Part shown: positions 19,808 to 31,432 of the stretch, piece after piece
Layout of the letters: every line of letters starts with the position of its first letter
Numbering within the stretch: the stretch's first letter is position 1
Assembly: GCF_964355755.1 (NCBI RefSeq)
Contig: NW_027306097.1
Span: 16,001 to 80,000, forward strand
Source: Antedon mediterranea
Lineage: Eukaryota > Echinodermata > Crinoidea > Comatulida > Antedonidae
Direction: 5' to 3'
Length of the DNA: 64,000 bases
Position numbers and translations under genes: made by a program
Notes under the pieces: model-generated
Told to the model about the DNA's origin: nothing
Databases searched by the model: none
The model's input: the letters and a program-made list of their open reading frames with translations, nothing else

Positions 19808-22800
19808 CGTCTCCAAATGCGATTTGAAGCTATTCTAAGCACTTTGGTGTTTTTATGTTAACAGGTTTTTTCGAAGAACACAAAATGTTCTAAAACGTCT
19901 CCAAATGCGATTTGAAGCTATTCTAAGCACTTTGGTGTTTTTATGTTAACAGTTTTTTTCGAAAAACACAAAATGTTCTAAAACGTCTCCAAATGCGATT
20001 TGAAGCTATTCTAAGCACTTTGGTGTTTTGTGTGAAAAAGTTTTGTCTAAATGCTCAAAATGGTCTAAAACGTTTTTAAATACGATATTAAGCTATTTTG
20101 TGCTCTTTGATGTTTTTGTGTGAAAAGTGTTATCGAAATGCTCAAAATGGTCTAAAACGGTTTATAATGTGATTTTAAGCACTTTGATGTTTTTGTGTAA
20201 TCAAGTTTCATCGAAATGCACAAATTGGTCTAAAACGTCTCCAAATGCGATTTGAAGCTATTCTAAGCACTTTGGTGTTTTGTGTGAAAAAGTTTTGTCG
20301 AAATGCTCAAAATGGTCTAAAACGTTTTTAAATACGATATTAAGCTATTTTGTGCTCTTTGATGTTTTTGTGTGAAAAGTGTTATCGAAATGCTCAAAAT
20401 GGTCTAAAACGGTTTATAATGTGATTTTAAGCACTTTGATGTTTTTGTGTAACCAAGTTTTTTCGAAAATCTCAAAATGGTCTAAAACGTCTCCAAATAC
20501 GATTTGAAGCTATTCTAAGCACTTTGGTGTTTTTATGTTAACAAGTTTTTTCGAAAATCACAAAATGGTCTAAAACGTCTCCAAATGCGATTTGAAGCTA
20601 TTCTAAGCACTTTGGTGTTTTTATGTTAACAAGTTTTTTCAAAATCACAAAATGGTCTAAAACGTCTCCAAATGCGATTTGAAGCTATTCTAAACCCTTT
20701 GGTGTTTTTATGTTGATAAGTTTTTTCGAAAATCACAAATTGGTCTAAAACGTCTCCAAATGCGATTTGAAGCTATTCTAAACACTTTGGTGTTTTTATG
20801 TTAACAATTTTTTTCGAAAATCACAAAATGGTCTAAAACGTTTCCAAATGCGATTTGAAGCTATTCTAAGCACTTTCGTGTTTTTATGTTAACAAGTTTT
20901 TTCGAAAATCACAAAATGGTCTAAAACGTTTCCAAATTCGATTTGAAGCTATTCTAAGCACTTTCGTGTTTGTATGTTAACAAGTTTTTTCGAAAATCAC
21001 AAAATGGTCTGAAACGTCTCCAAATGTGATTTGAAGCTATTCTAACACTTTGGTGTTTTTATGTTAACCAGTTTTTTCAAAAATCACAAAATGGTCTAAA
21101 ACGTCTCCAAATGCGATTTGAAGCTATTCTAAGCACTTTGGTGTTTTGTGTGAAAAAGTTTTATCTAAATGCTCAAAATGGTCTAAAACATTTTTAAATA
21201 CGATATTAAGCTATTTTGTGCTCTTTGATGTTTTTGTGTGAAAATTGTTATCGAAATGCTCAAAATGGTCTAAAACGGTTTATAATGTGATTCTAAGCAC
21301 TTTGGTGTTTTTATGTTAACAATTTTTTTCGAAAATCACAAAATGGTCTAAAACGTTTCCAAATGCGATTTGAAGCTATTCTAAGCACTTTCGTGTTTTT
21401 ATGTTAACAAGTTTTTTCGAAAATCACAAAATGGTCTAAAACGTCTCCAAATGTGATTTGAAGCTATTCTAAGCACTTTGGTGTTTTTATGTTAAAAAGT
21501 TTTTTCGAAAATCACAAAATGGTCTAAAACGTCTCCAAATGCGATTTGAAGCCCTTTGGTATTTTGTGTGAAAAAGTTTTGTCGAAATGCTCAAAATGGT
21601 CTAAAACGATTTATAATGTCATTTTAAGCACTTTGATGTTTTTGTGTAACCAAGTTTCATCGAAATGCACAAAATGGTCTAAAACGTCTCCAAATGCGAT
21701 TTGAAGCTATTCTAAGCACTTTGGTGTTTTGTGTGAAAAAGTTTTGTCTAAATGCTCAAAAAATGGTCTAAAACGTTTTTAAATACGATATTAAGCTATT
21801 TTGTGCTCTTTGATGTTTTTGTGTGAAAAGTGTTATCGAAATGCTCAAAATGGTCTAAAACGGTTTATAATGTGATTTTAAGCACGTTGATGTTTTTGTG
21901 TAATCAAGTTTCATCGAAATGCACAAATTGGTCTAAAACGTCTCCAAATGCGATTTGAAGCTATTCTAAGCACTTTGGTGTTTTGTGTGAAAAAGTTTTG
22001 TCGAAATGCTCAAAATGGTCTAAAACGTTTTTAAATACGATATTAAGCTATTTTGTGCTCTTTGATGTTTTTGTGTGAAAAGTGTTATCGAAATGTTCAA
22101 AATGGTCTAAAACGGTTTATAATGTGATTTTAAGCACTTTGATGTTTTTGTGTTACCAAGTTTTTTCGAAAATCTCAAAATGGTCTAAAACGTCTCCAAA
22201 TACGATTTGAAGCTATTCTAAGCACTTTGGTGTTTTTATGTTAACAAGTTCTTTCGAAAATCACAAAATGGTCTAAAACGTCTCCAAATGCGATTTGAAG
22301 CTATTCTAAGCACTTTGGTGTTTTTATGTTAACAAGTTTTTTCAAAATCACAAAATGGTCTAAACCGTCTCCAAATGCGATTTGAAGCTATTCTAAGCAC
22401 TTTGGTGTTTTGTGTGAAAAAGTTTTATCTAAATGCTCAAAATGGTCTAAAACATTTTTAAATACGATATTAAGCTATTTTGTGCTCTTTGATGTTTTTG
22501 TGTGAAAATTGTTATCGAAATGCTCAAAATGGTCTAAAACGGTTTATATTGTGATTCTAAGCACTTTGGTGTTTTTATGTTAACAATCTTTTTCGAAAAT
22601 CACAAAATGGTCTAAAACGTTTCCAAATGCGATTTGAAGCTATTCTAACCACTTTCGTGTTTTTATGTTAACAAGTTTTTTCGAAAATCACAAAATGGTC
22701 TAAAACGTCTCCAAATGTGATTTGAAGCTATTCTAAGCACTTTGGTGTTTTTATGTTAACAAGTTTTTTCAAAAATCACAAAATGGTCTAAAACGTCTCC

Positions 22801-22881
22801 AAATGCGATTTGAAGCTATTCTAAGCACTTTGGTGTTTTTATGTTAACAGTTTTTTTCGAAAAACACAAAATGTTCTAAAA
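19808..22881 (+). repeat. Block Z, copy Z0 (3,074 bp)
   Basis: Opening pair of A monomers with ACAGGTTTTTTCGAAGAAC and ACAGTTTTTTTCG and the box variant ATGTTCTAAAAC. Then D-B-C-D-B-C, a run of A monomers including AAACCC, AAATTCGATTT and GGTCTGAAAC (21006), D-prime and B-prime, and a shortened D (21530-21606). CGATTTA with AATGTCATTTT, D ending TCAAAAAATGG, a second D-B-C set, and D-prime with AAACCG follow. Z1 repeats this at an offset of 17,135 bp. Z0 is exactly 88 bp shorter than the 3,162 bp Z1, because one closing ACAGG monomer is missing. Confidence 0.87.
21530..21606 (+). repeat. Shortened D-type monomer, 77 bp (10 bp deletion between AAGC repeats)
   Basis: The usual AAGCTATTCTAAGCCC has become AAGCCC (GATTTGAAGCCCTTTGG), a loss of exactly 10 bp between the two AAGC copies. 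The same shortened monomer is seen near 28296, 29045, 38672, 41834 and 47304. All are followed by CGATTTA with AATGTCATTTT, so they descend from one event copied by block duplication. Confidence 0.9.
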
Positions 22882-25829
22882 CGTCTCCAAATGCGATTTG
22901 AAGCTATTCTAAGCACTTTGGTGTTTTGTGTGAAAAAGTTTTGTCTAAATGCTCAAAATGGTCTAAAACGTTTTTAAATACGATATTAAGCTATTTTGTG
23001 CTCTTTGATGTTTTTGTGTGAAAAGTGTTATCGAAATGCTCAAAATGGTCTAAAACGGTTTATAATGTGATTTTAAGCACTTTGATGTTTTTGTGTAATC
23101 AAGTTTCATCGAAATCACAAAATGGTATAAAAAACGTCTCCAAATGCGATTTGAAGCTATTCTAAGCACTTTGGTGTTTTGTGTGAAAAAGTTTTGTCGA
23201 AATGCTCAAAATGGTCTAAAACATTTATAAATACGATATTAAGCTATTTTGTGCTCTTTGATGTTTTTGTGTGAAAATTGTTATCGAAATGCTCAAAATG
23301 GTCTAAAACGGTTTATATTGTGATTCTAAGCACATTGGTGTTTTTATGTTAACAATCTTTTTCGAAAATCACAAAATGGTCTAAAACGTTTCCAAATGCG
23401 ATTTGAAGCTATTCTAAGCACTTTCGTGTTTTTATGTTAACAAGTTTTTTCAAAAATCACAAAATGGTCTACAACGTCTCCAAATGTGATTTGAAGCTAT
23501 TCTAAGCACTTTCGTGTTTTTATGTTAACAAGTTTTTTCAAAAATCACAAAATGGTCTAAAACATCTCCAAATGTGATTTGAAGCTATTCTAAGCACTTT
23601 GGTGTTTTTATGTTAACAAGTTTTTTCAAAAATCACAAAATGGTCTAAAACGTCTCCAAATGCGATTTGAAGCTATTCTAAGCACTTTGGTGTTTTGTGT
23701 GAAAAAGTTTTATCTAAATGCTCAAAATGGTCTAAAACATTTTTAAATACGATATTAAGCTATTTTGTGCTCTTTGATGTTTTTGTGTGAAAATTGTTAT
23801 CGAAATGCTCAAAATGGTTTAAAACGGTTTATAATGTGATTCTAAGCACTTATGGTCTAAAACGTCTCCAAATGTGATTTGAAGCTATTCTAAGCACTTT
23901 GGTGTTTTTATGTTAAAAAGTTTTTTCGAAAATCACAAAATGGTCTAAAACGTCTCCAAATGCGATTTGAAGCTATTTTAAGCACTTTGGTATTTTGTGT
24001 GAAAAAGTTTTGTCGAAATGCTCAAAATGGTCTAAAACGATTTATAATGTGATTTTAAGCACTTTGATGTTTTTGTGTAACCAAGTTTCATCGAAATGCA
24101 CAAAATGGTCTAAAACGTCTCCAAATGCGATTTGAAGCTATTCTAAGCACTTTGGTGTTTTGTGTGAAAAAGTTTTGTCTAAATGCTCAAAATGGTCTAA
24201 AACGTTTTTAAATACGATATTAAGCTATTTTGTGCTCTTTGATGTTTTTGTGTGAAAAGTGTTACCGAAATGCTAAAAATGGTCTAAAACGGTTTATAAT
24301 GTGATTTTAAGCACTTTGATGTTTTTGTGTAACCAATTTTTTTCGAAAATCTCAAAATGGTCTAAAACGTCTCCAAATACGATTTGAAGCTATTCTAAGC
24401 ACTTTGGTGTTTTTATGTTAACAAGTTTTTTCGAAAATCACAAAATGGTCTAAAACGTCTCCAAATGCGATTTGAAGCTATTCTAAGCACTTTGGTGTTT
24501 TTATGTTAACAAGTTTTTTCAAAATCACAAAATGGTCTAAAACGTCTCCAAATGCGATTTGAAGCTATTCTAAACCCTTTGGTGTTTTTATGTTGATAAG
24601 TTTTTTCGAAAATCACAAATTGGTCTAAAACGTCTCCAAATGCGATTTGAAGCTATTCTAAACACTTTGGTGTTTTTATGTTAACAATTTTTTTCGAAAA
24701 TCACAAAATGGTCTAAAACGTTTCCAAATGCGATTTGAAGCTATTCTAAGCACTTTCGTGTTTTTATGTTAACAATTTTTTTCGAAAATCACAAAATGGT
24801 CTAAAACGTCTCCAAATGCGATTTGAAGCTATTCTAAGCACTTTGGTGTTTTGTGTGAAAAAGTTTTGTCGAAATGCTCAAAATGGTCTAAAAAGTTTTT
24901 AAATACGATATTAAGCTATTTTGTGCTCTTTGATGTTTTTGTGTGAAAAGTGTTATCGAAATGCTCAAAATGGTCTAAAACGGATTATAATGTGATTTTA
25001 AGCACTTTGATGTTTTTGTGTAACCAAGTTTCATCGAAATGCATAAAATGGTCTAAAACGTCTCCAAATGCGATTTGAAGCTATTCTAAGTACTTTGGTG
25101 TTTTTATGTTAACAAGTTTTTTCGAAAATCACAAAATGGTCTAAAACGTCTCCAAATACGATTTGAAGCTATTGTAAGCACTTTGGTGTTTTTATGTTAA
25201 CAAGTTTTTTCAAAAATCACAAATTGGTCTAAAATGTCTCCAAATGCGATTTGAAGCACTTTGGTGTTTTTATGTTAACAAGTTTTTTCGAAAATCACAA
25301 AATGTTCTAAAACGTCTCCAAATGCGATTTGAAGCTATTCTAAACACTTTGGTATTTTTAGGTTAACAAGTTTTTTCGAAAATCACAAATTGGCCTAAAA
25401 CGGTCTCCAAATGCGATTTGAAGTTATTCTGTACACTTTGATGTTTTTATGTTAACAAGTTTTTTCGAAAATCACAAAATGGTCTAAAACGTCTCCAAAT
25501 GCGATTTGAAGCTATTCTAAGCACTTTGGTGTTTTGTGTGAAAAAGTTTTGTCGAAATGCTCAAAATGGTCTAAAACGTTTTTAAATACGATATTAAGCT
25601 ATTTTGTGCTCTTTGATGTTTTTGTGTGAAAAGTGTTATCGAAATGCTCAAAATGGTCTAAAATGGTTTATAATGTGATTTTAAGCACTTTGATGTTTTT
25701 GTGTAACCAAGTTTCATCGAAATGCACAAAATGGTCTAAAACGTCTCAAAATGCGATTTGAAGCTATTCTAAGCACATTGGTGTTTTTATGTTAACAAGT
25801 TTTTTCGAAAATCACAAAATGGTCTAAAA
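22882..25829 (+). repeat. Block V (single-copy form of the 29.9-34.2 kb region)
   Basis: D-B-C-D, then B-prime with CATTTATAAATACG (23222), C-prime with CACATTGG, A monomers with GGTCTACAACG (23466) and AAAACATCTCC (23559), a truncated C-prime at 23825-23862, the GGTATTTTG/CGATTTA pair, B with GTTACCGAAATGCTAAAAATGG, and later W-type monomers with GGTATTTTTAGG (25352) and GGCCTAAAACGG. It matches the R2/W region at offset 8,292 before 23558 and 8,856 after it. The 564 bp difference is one extra internal unit there. Its left part also matches 61.2-62.2 kb. Confidence 0.82.
25235..25312 (+). repeat. 78 bp A monomer lacking the second 10 bp element
   Basis: GATTTGAAGCACTTTGGTG replaces GATTTGAAGCTATTCTAAGC followed by ACTTTGG. 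It starts AAAATGTCTCC, a CG to TG change. Equivalent monomers lie near 34092, 34594, 36358, 36862, 44642, 52097, 52592, 54719, 55217, 56988 and 57484. Some of these also lack one C (TGTCTCAAATG). They are a hallmark of W-type DNA. Confidence 0.85.
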
Positions 25830-28295
25830 CGTCTCCAAATACGATTTGAAGCTATTCTAAGCACTTTCATGTTTTTATGTTAACAAGTTTTTTCGAAAAT
25901 CACAAAATGGTCTAAAACGTTTCCAAATGCGATTTGAAGCTATTCTAAGCACTTTCGTGTTTTTATGTTAACAAGTTTTTTCGAAAATCACAAAATGGTC
26001 TAAAACGTCTCCAAATGCGATTTGAAGCTATTCTAAACCCTTTGGTGTTTTTATGTTGATAAGTTTTTTCGAAAATCACAAATTGGTCTAAAAGGTCTCC
26101 AAATGCGATTTGAAGCTATTCTAAACACTTTGGTGTTTTTATGTTAACAATTTTTTTCGAAAATCACAAAATGGTCTAAAACGTTTCCAAATGCGATTTG
26201 AAGCTATTCTAAGCACTTTCGTGTTTTTATGTTAACAAGTTTTTTCGAAAATCACTAAATGGTCTAAAACGTTTCCAAATGCGATTTGAAGCTATTCTAA
26301 GCACTTTCGTGTTTTTATGTTAACAAGTTTTTTCGAAAATCACAAAATGGTCTAAAACGTCTCCAAATGTGATTTGAAGCTATTCTAAGCACTTTGGTGT
26401 TTTTATGTTAACAAGTTTTTTCAAAAATCACAAAATGGTCTAAAACGTCTCCAAATGCGATTTGAAGCTATTCTAAGCACTTTGGTGTTTTGTGTGAAAA
26501 AGTTTTATCTAAATGCTCAAAATGGTCTAAAACATTTTTAAATACGATATTAAGCTATTTTGTGCTCTTTGATGTTTTTGTGTGAAAATTGTTATCGAAA
26601 TGCTCAAAATGGTCTAAAACGGTTTATAATGTGATTCTAAGCACTTATGGTCTAAAACGTCTCCAAATGTGATTTGAAGCTATTCTAAGCACTTTGGTGT
26701 TTTTATGTTAAAAAGTTTTTTCGAAAATCACAAAATGGTCTAAAACGTCTCCAAATGCGATTTGAAGCTATTCTAAGCACTTTGGTATTTTGTGTGAAAA
26801 AGTTTTGTCGAAATGCTCAAAATGGTCTAAAACGATTTATAATGTGATTTTAAGCACTTTGATGTTTTTGTGTAACCAAGTTTCATCGAAATGCACAAAA
26901 TGGTCTAAAACGTCTCCAAATGCGATTTGAAGCTATTCTAAGCACTTTGGTGTTTTGTGTGAAAAAAGTTTTGTCTAAAGGCTCAAAATGGTCTAAAACG
27001 TTTTTAAATACGATATTAAGCTATTTTGTGCTCTTTGATGTTTTTGTGTGAAAAGTGTTACCGAAATGCTCAAAATGGTCTAAAACGGTTTATAATGTGA
27101 TTTTAAGCACTTTGATGTTTTTGTGTAACCAAGTTTTTTCGAAAATCTCAAAATGGTCTAAAACGTCTCCAAATACGATTTGAAGCTATTCTAAGCACTT
27201 TGGTGTTTTTATGTTAACAAGTTTTTTCGAAAATCACAAAATGGTCTAAAACGTCTCCAAATGCGATTTGAAGCTATTCTAAGCACTTTGGTGTTTTTAT
27301 GTTAACAAGTTTTTTCAAAATCACAAAATGGCCTAAAACGTCTCCAAATGCGATTTGAAGCTATTCTAAACCCTTTGGTGTTTTTATGTTGATAAGTTTT
27401 TTCGAAAATCACAAATTGGTCTAAAACGTCTCCAAATGCGATTTGAAGCTATTCTAAACACTTTGGTGTTTTTATGTTAACAATTTTTTTTCGAAAATCA
27501 CAAAATGGTCTAAAACGTTTCCAAATGCGATTTGAAGCTATTCTAAGCACTTTCGTGTTTTTATGTTAACAAGTTTTTTCGAAAATCACAAAATGGTCTA
27601 AAACGTTTCCAAATGCGATTTGAAGCTATTCTAAGCACTTTCGTGTTTTTATGTTAACAAGTTTTTTCGAAAATCACAAAATGGTCTAAAACGTTTCCAA
27701 ATGCGATTTGAAGCTATTCTAAGCACTTTCGTGTTTTTATGTTAACAAGTTTTTTCGAAAATCACAAAATGGTCTAAAACGTCTCCAAATGTGATTTGAA
27801 GCTATTCTAAGCACTTTGGTGTTTTTATGTTAACAAGTTTTTTCAAAAATCACAAAATGGTCTAAAACGTCTCCAAATGCGATTTGAAGCTATTCTAAGC
27901 ACTTTGGTGTTTTGTGTGAAAAAGTTTTATCTAAATGCTCAAAATGGTCTAAAACATTTTTAAATACGATATTAAGCTATTTTGTGCTCTTTGATGTTTT
28001 TGTGTGAAAATTGTTATCGAAATGCTCAAAATGGTCTAAAACGGTTTATAATGTGATTCTAAGCACTTTGGTGTTTTTATGTTAACAATTTTTTTCGAAA
28101 ATCACAAAATGGTCTAAAACGTTTCCAAATGCGATTTGAAGCTATTCTAAGCACTTTCGTGTTTTTATGTTAACAAGTTTTTTCGAAAATCACAAAATGG
28201 TCTAAAACGTCTCCAAATGTGATTTGAAGCTATTCTAAGCACTTTGGTGTTTTTATGTTAAAAAGTTTTTTCGAAAATCACAAAATGGTCTAAAA
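25830..28295 (+). repeat. Block Y, copy Y4
   Basis: Offset 14,146 bp from Y2, rising by one base at GTGAAAAAAGTTTTG near 26966. It carries CTTTCATG, ATCACTAAATGG near 26250, the truncated C-prime near 26640, TAAAGGCTC near 26975, GTTACCG and the eight-T tract near 27485, plus the three successive CGTTTCC/CTTTCGTG monomers of Y2. It diverges near 28300, where a shortened D (GAAGCCCTTTGG) begins the 749 bp duplication. One monomer near 27331 has GGCCTAAAACG. Confidence 0.85.
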
Positions 28296-29044
28296 CGTCT
28301 CCAAATGCGATTTGAAGCCCTTTGGTATTTTGTGTGAAAAAGTTTTGTCGAAATGCTCAAAATGGTCTAAAACGATTTATAATGTCATTTTAAGCACTTT
28401 GATGTTTTTGTGTAACCAAGTTTCATCGAAATGCACAAAATGGTCTAAAACGTCTCCAAATGCGATTTGAAGCTATTCTAAGCACTTTGGTGTTTTGTGT
28501 GAAAAAGTTTTGTCTAAATGCTCAAAAAATGGTCTAAAACGTTTTTAAATACGATATTAAGCTATTTTGTGCTCTTTGATGTTTTTGTGTGAAAAGTGTT
28601 ATCGAAATGCTCAAAATGGTCTAAAACGGTTTATAATGTGATTTTAAGCACGTTGATGTTTTTGTGTAATCAAGTTTCATCGAAATGCACAAATTGGTCT
28701 AAAACGTGTCCAAATGCGATTTGAAGCTATTCTAAGCACTTTGGTGTTTTGTGTGAAAAAGTTTTGTCGAAATGCTCAAAATGGTCTAAAACGTTTTTAA
28801 ATACGATATTAAGCTATTTTGTGCTCTTTGATGTTTTTGTGTGAAAAGTGTTATCGAAATGTTCAAAATGGTCTAAAACGGTTTATAATGTGATTTTAAG
28901 CACTTTGATGTTTTTGTGTAACCAAGTTTTTTCGAAAATCTCAAAATGGTCTAAAACGTCTCCAAATACGATTTGAAGCTATTCTAAGCACTTTGGTGTT
29001 TTTATGTTAACAAGTTTTTTCGAAAATCACAAAATGGTCTAAAA
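28296..29044 (+). repeat. 749 bp nine-monomer tandem duplication, first copy
   Basis: Shortened D, C with CGATTTA and AATGTCATTTT, D ending TCAAAAAATGG, B, C with CACGTTGATG, D, B with CGAAATGTTC, C, and A with TACG. The lengths sum to exactly 749 bp. A private GTGTCC replaces GTCTCC near 28707. It is followed immediately by the second copy. Confidence 0.92.
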
Positions 29045-29793
29045 CGTCTCCAAATGCGATTTGAAGCCCTTTGGTATTTTGTGTGAAAAAGTTTTGTCGA
29101 AATGCTCAAAATGGTCTAAAACGATTTATAATGTCATTTTAAGCACTTTGATGTTTTTGTGTAACCAAGTTTCATCGAAATGCACAAAATGGTCTAAAAC
29201 GTCTCCAAATGCGATTTGAAGCTATTCTAAGCACTTTGGTGTTTTGTGTGAAAAAGTTTTGTCTAAATGCTCAAAAAATGGTCTAAAACGTTTTTAAATA
29301 CGATATTAAGCTATTTTGTGCTCTTTGATGTTTTTGTGTGAAAAGTGTTATCGAAATGCTCAAAATGGTCTAAAACGGTTTATAATGTGATTTTAAGCAC
29401 GTTGATGTTTTTGTGTAATCAAGTTTCATCGAAATGCACAAATTGGTCTAAAACGTCTCCAAATGCGATTTGAAGCTATTCTAAGCACTTTGGTGTTTTG
29501 TGTGAAAAAGTTTTGTCGAAATGCTCAAAATGGTCTAAAACGTTTTTAAATACGATATTAAGCTATTTTGTGCTCTTTGATGTTTTTGTGTGAAAAGTGT
29601 TATCGAAATGTTCAAAATGGTCTAAAACGGTTTATAATGTGATTTTAAGCACTTTGATGTTTTTGTGTAACCAAGTTTTTTCGAAAATCTCAAAATGGTC
29701 TAAAACGTCTCCAAATACGATTTGAAGCTATTCTAAGCACTTTGGTGTTTTTATGTTAACAAGTTCTTTCGAAAATCACAAAATGGTCTAAAA
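29045..29793 (+). repeat. 749 bp nine-monomer tandem duplication, second copy
   Basis: Same nine monomers in the same order. I see only the GTGTCC/GTCTCC difference and AAGTTCTTTCG instead of AAGTTTTTTCG in the last A. The second copy, not the first, continues as Z-type units do (TTCTTTCG, then A, then D-prime with AAACCG). The exchange therefore joined one D-type monomer of a Z-like unit to the equivalent one 749 bp away. Confidence 0.92.
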
Positions 29794-29877
29794 CGTCTCC
29801 AAATGCGATTTGAAGCTATTCTAAGCACTTTGGTGTTTTTATGTTAAGTTTTTTCAAAATCACAAAATGGTCTAAAC

Positions 29878-31426
29878 CGTCTCCAAATGCGATTTGAAGC
29901 TATTCTAAGCACTTTGGTGTTTTGTGTGAAAAAGTTTTATCTAAATGCTCAAAATGGTCTAAAACATTTATAAATACGATATTAAGCTATTTTGTGCTCT
30001 TTGATGTTTTTGTGTGAAAATTGTTATCGAAATGCTCAAAATGGTCTAAAACGGTTTATAATGTGATTCTAAGCACATTGGTGTTTTTATGTTAACAATC
30101 TTTTTCGAAAATCACAAAATGGTCTAAAACGTTTCCAAATGCGATTTGAAGCTATTCTAAGCACTTTCGTGTTTTTATGTTAACAAGTTTTTTCAATAAT
30201 CACAAAATGGTCTACAACGTCTCCAAATGTGATTTGAAGCTATTCTAAGCACTTTCGTGTTTTTATGTTAACAAGTTTTTTCAAAAATCACAAAATGGTC
30301 TAAAACATCTCCAAATGTGATTTGAAGCTATTCTAAGCACTTTGGTGTTTTTATGTTAACAAGTTTTTTCAAAAATCACAAAATGGTCTAAAACGTCTCC
30401 AAATGCGATTTGAAGCTATTCTAAGCACTTTGGTGTTTTGTGTGAAAAAGTTTTATCTAAATGCTCAAAATGGTCTAAAACATTTTTAAATACGATATTA
30501 AGCTATTTTGTGCTCTTTGATGTTTTTGTGTGAAAATTGTTATCGAAATGCTCAAAATGGTCTAAAACGGTTTATAATGTGATTCTAAGCACTTATGGTC
30601 TAAAACGTCTCCAAATGTGATTTGAAGCTATTCTAAGCACTTTGGTGTTTTTATGTTAAAAAGTTTTTTCGAAAATCACAAAATGGTCTAAAACGTTTCC
30701 AAATGCGATTTGAAGCTATTCTAAGCACTTTCGTGTTTTTATGTTAACAATTTTTTTCGAAAATCACAAAATGGTCTAAAACGTTTCCAAATGCGATTTG
30801 AAGCTATTCTAAGCACTTTCGTGTTTTTATGTTAACAAGTTTTTTCAAAAATCACAAAATGGTCTAAAACATCTCCAAATGTGATTTGAAGCTATTCTAA
30901 GCACTTTGGTGTTTTTATGTTAACAAGTTTTTTCAAAAATCACAAAATGGTCTAAAACGTCTCCAAATGCGATTTGAAGCTATTCTAAGCACTTTGGTGT
31001 TTTGTGTGAAAAAGTTTTATCTAAATAAATGCTCAAAATGGTCTAAAACATTTTTAAATACGATATTAAGCTATTTTGTGCTCTTTGATGTTTTTGTGTG
31101 AAAATTGTTATCGAAATGCTCAAAATGGTCTAAAACGGTTTATAATGTGATTCTAAGCACTTATGGTCTAAAACGTCTCCAAATGTGATTTGAAGCTATT
31201 CTAAGCACTTTGGTGTTTTTATGTTAAAAAGTTTTTTCGAAAATCACAAAATGGTCTAAAACGTCTCCAAATGCGATTTGAAGCTATTCTAAGCACTTTG
31301 GTATTTTGTGTGAAAAAGTTTTGTCGAAATGCTCAAAATGGTCTAAAACGATTTATAATGTGATTTTAAGCACTTTGATGTTTTTGTGTAACCAAGTTTC
31401 ATCGAAATGCACAAAATGGTCTAAAA
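29878..31426 (+). repeat. 1,549 bp tandem duplication, copy R1
   Basis: D-prime, B-prime with CATTTATAAATACG, C-prime with CACATTGG, A with CGTTTCC, A with TTCAATAATCAC (30193) and GGTCTACAACG, then two successive 564 bp sub-units starting at AAAACATCTCC (30302 and 30866), and the GGTATTTTG/CGATTTA pair. R1 differs from R2 by a 4 bp duplication, CTAAATAAATGC, at 31021. Upstream, at 29846, the preceding A has lost 3 bp (GTTAAGTTTT). Confidence 0.88.
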
Positions 31427-31432
31427 CGTCTC
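30301..31432 (+). repeat. Nested 564 bp tandem duplication inside R1
   Basis: Two copies of the set A with AAAACATCTCC and TGTG, D-prime, B-prime, truncated C-prime, and A with TTAAAAAG stand side by side. Matching points are 30301 and 30865. The spacing becomes 568 bp after the 4 bp insertion. In the first copy two CGTTTCC monomers follow; in the second the GGTATTTTG pair follows. Block V has only one such set, so the doubled form is derived. Confidence 0.85.
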
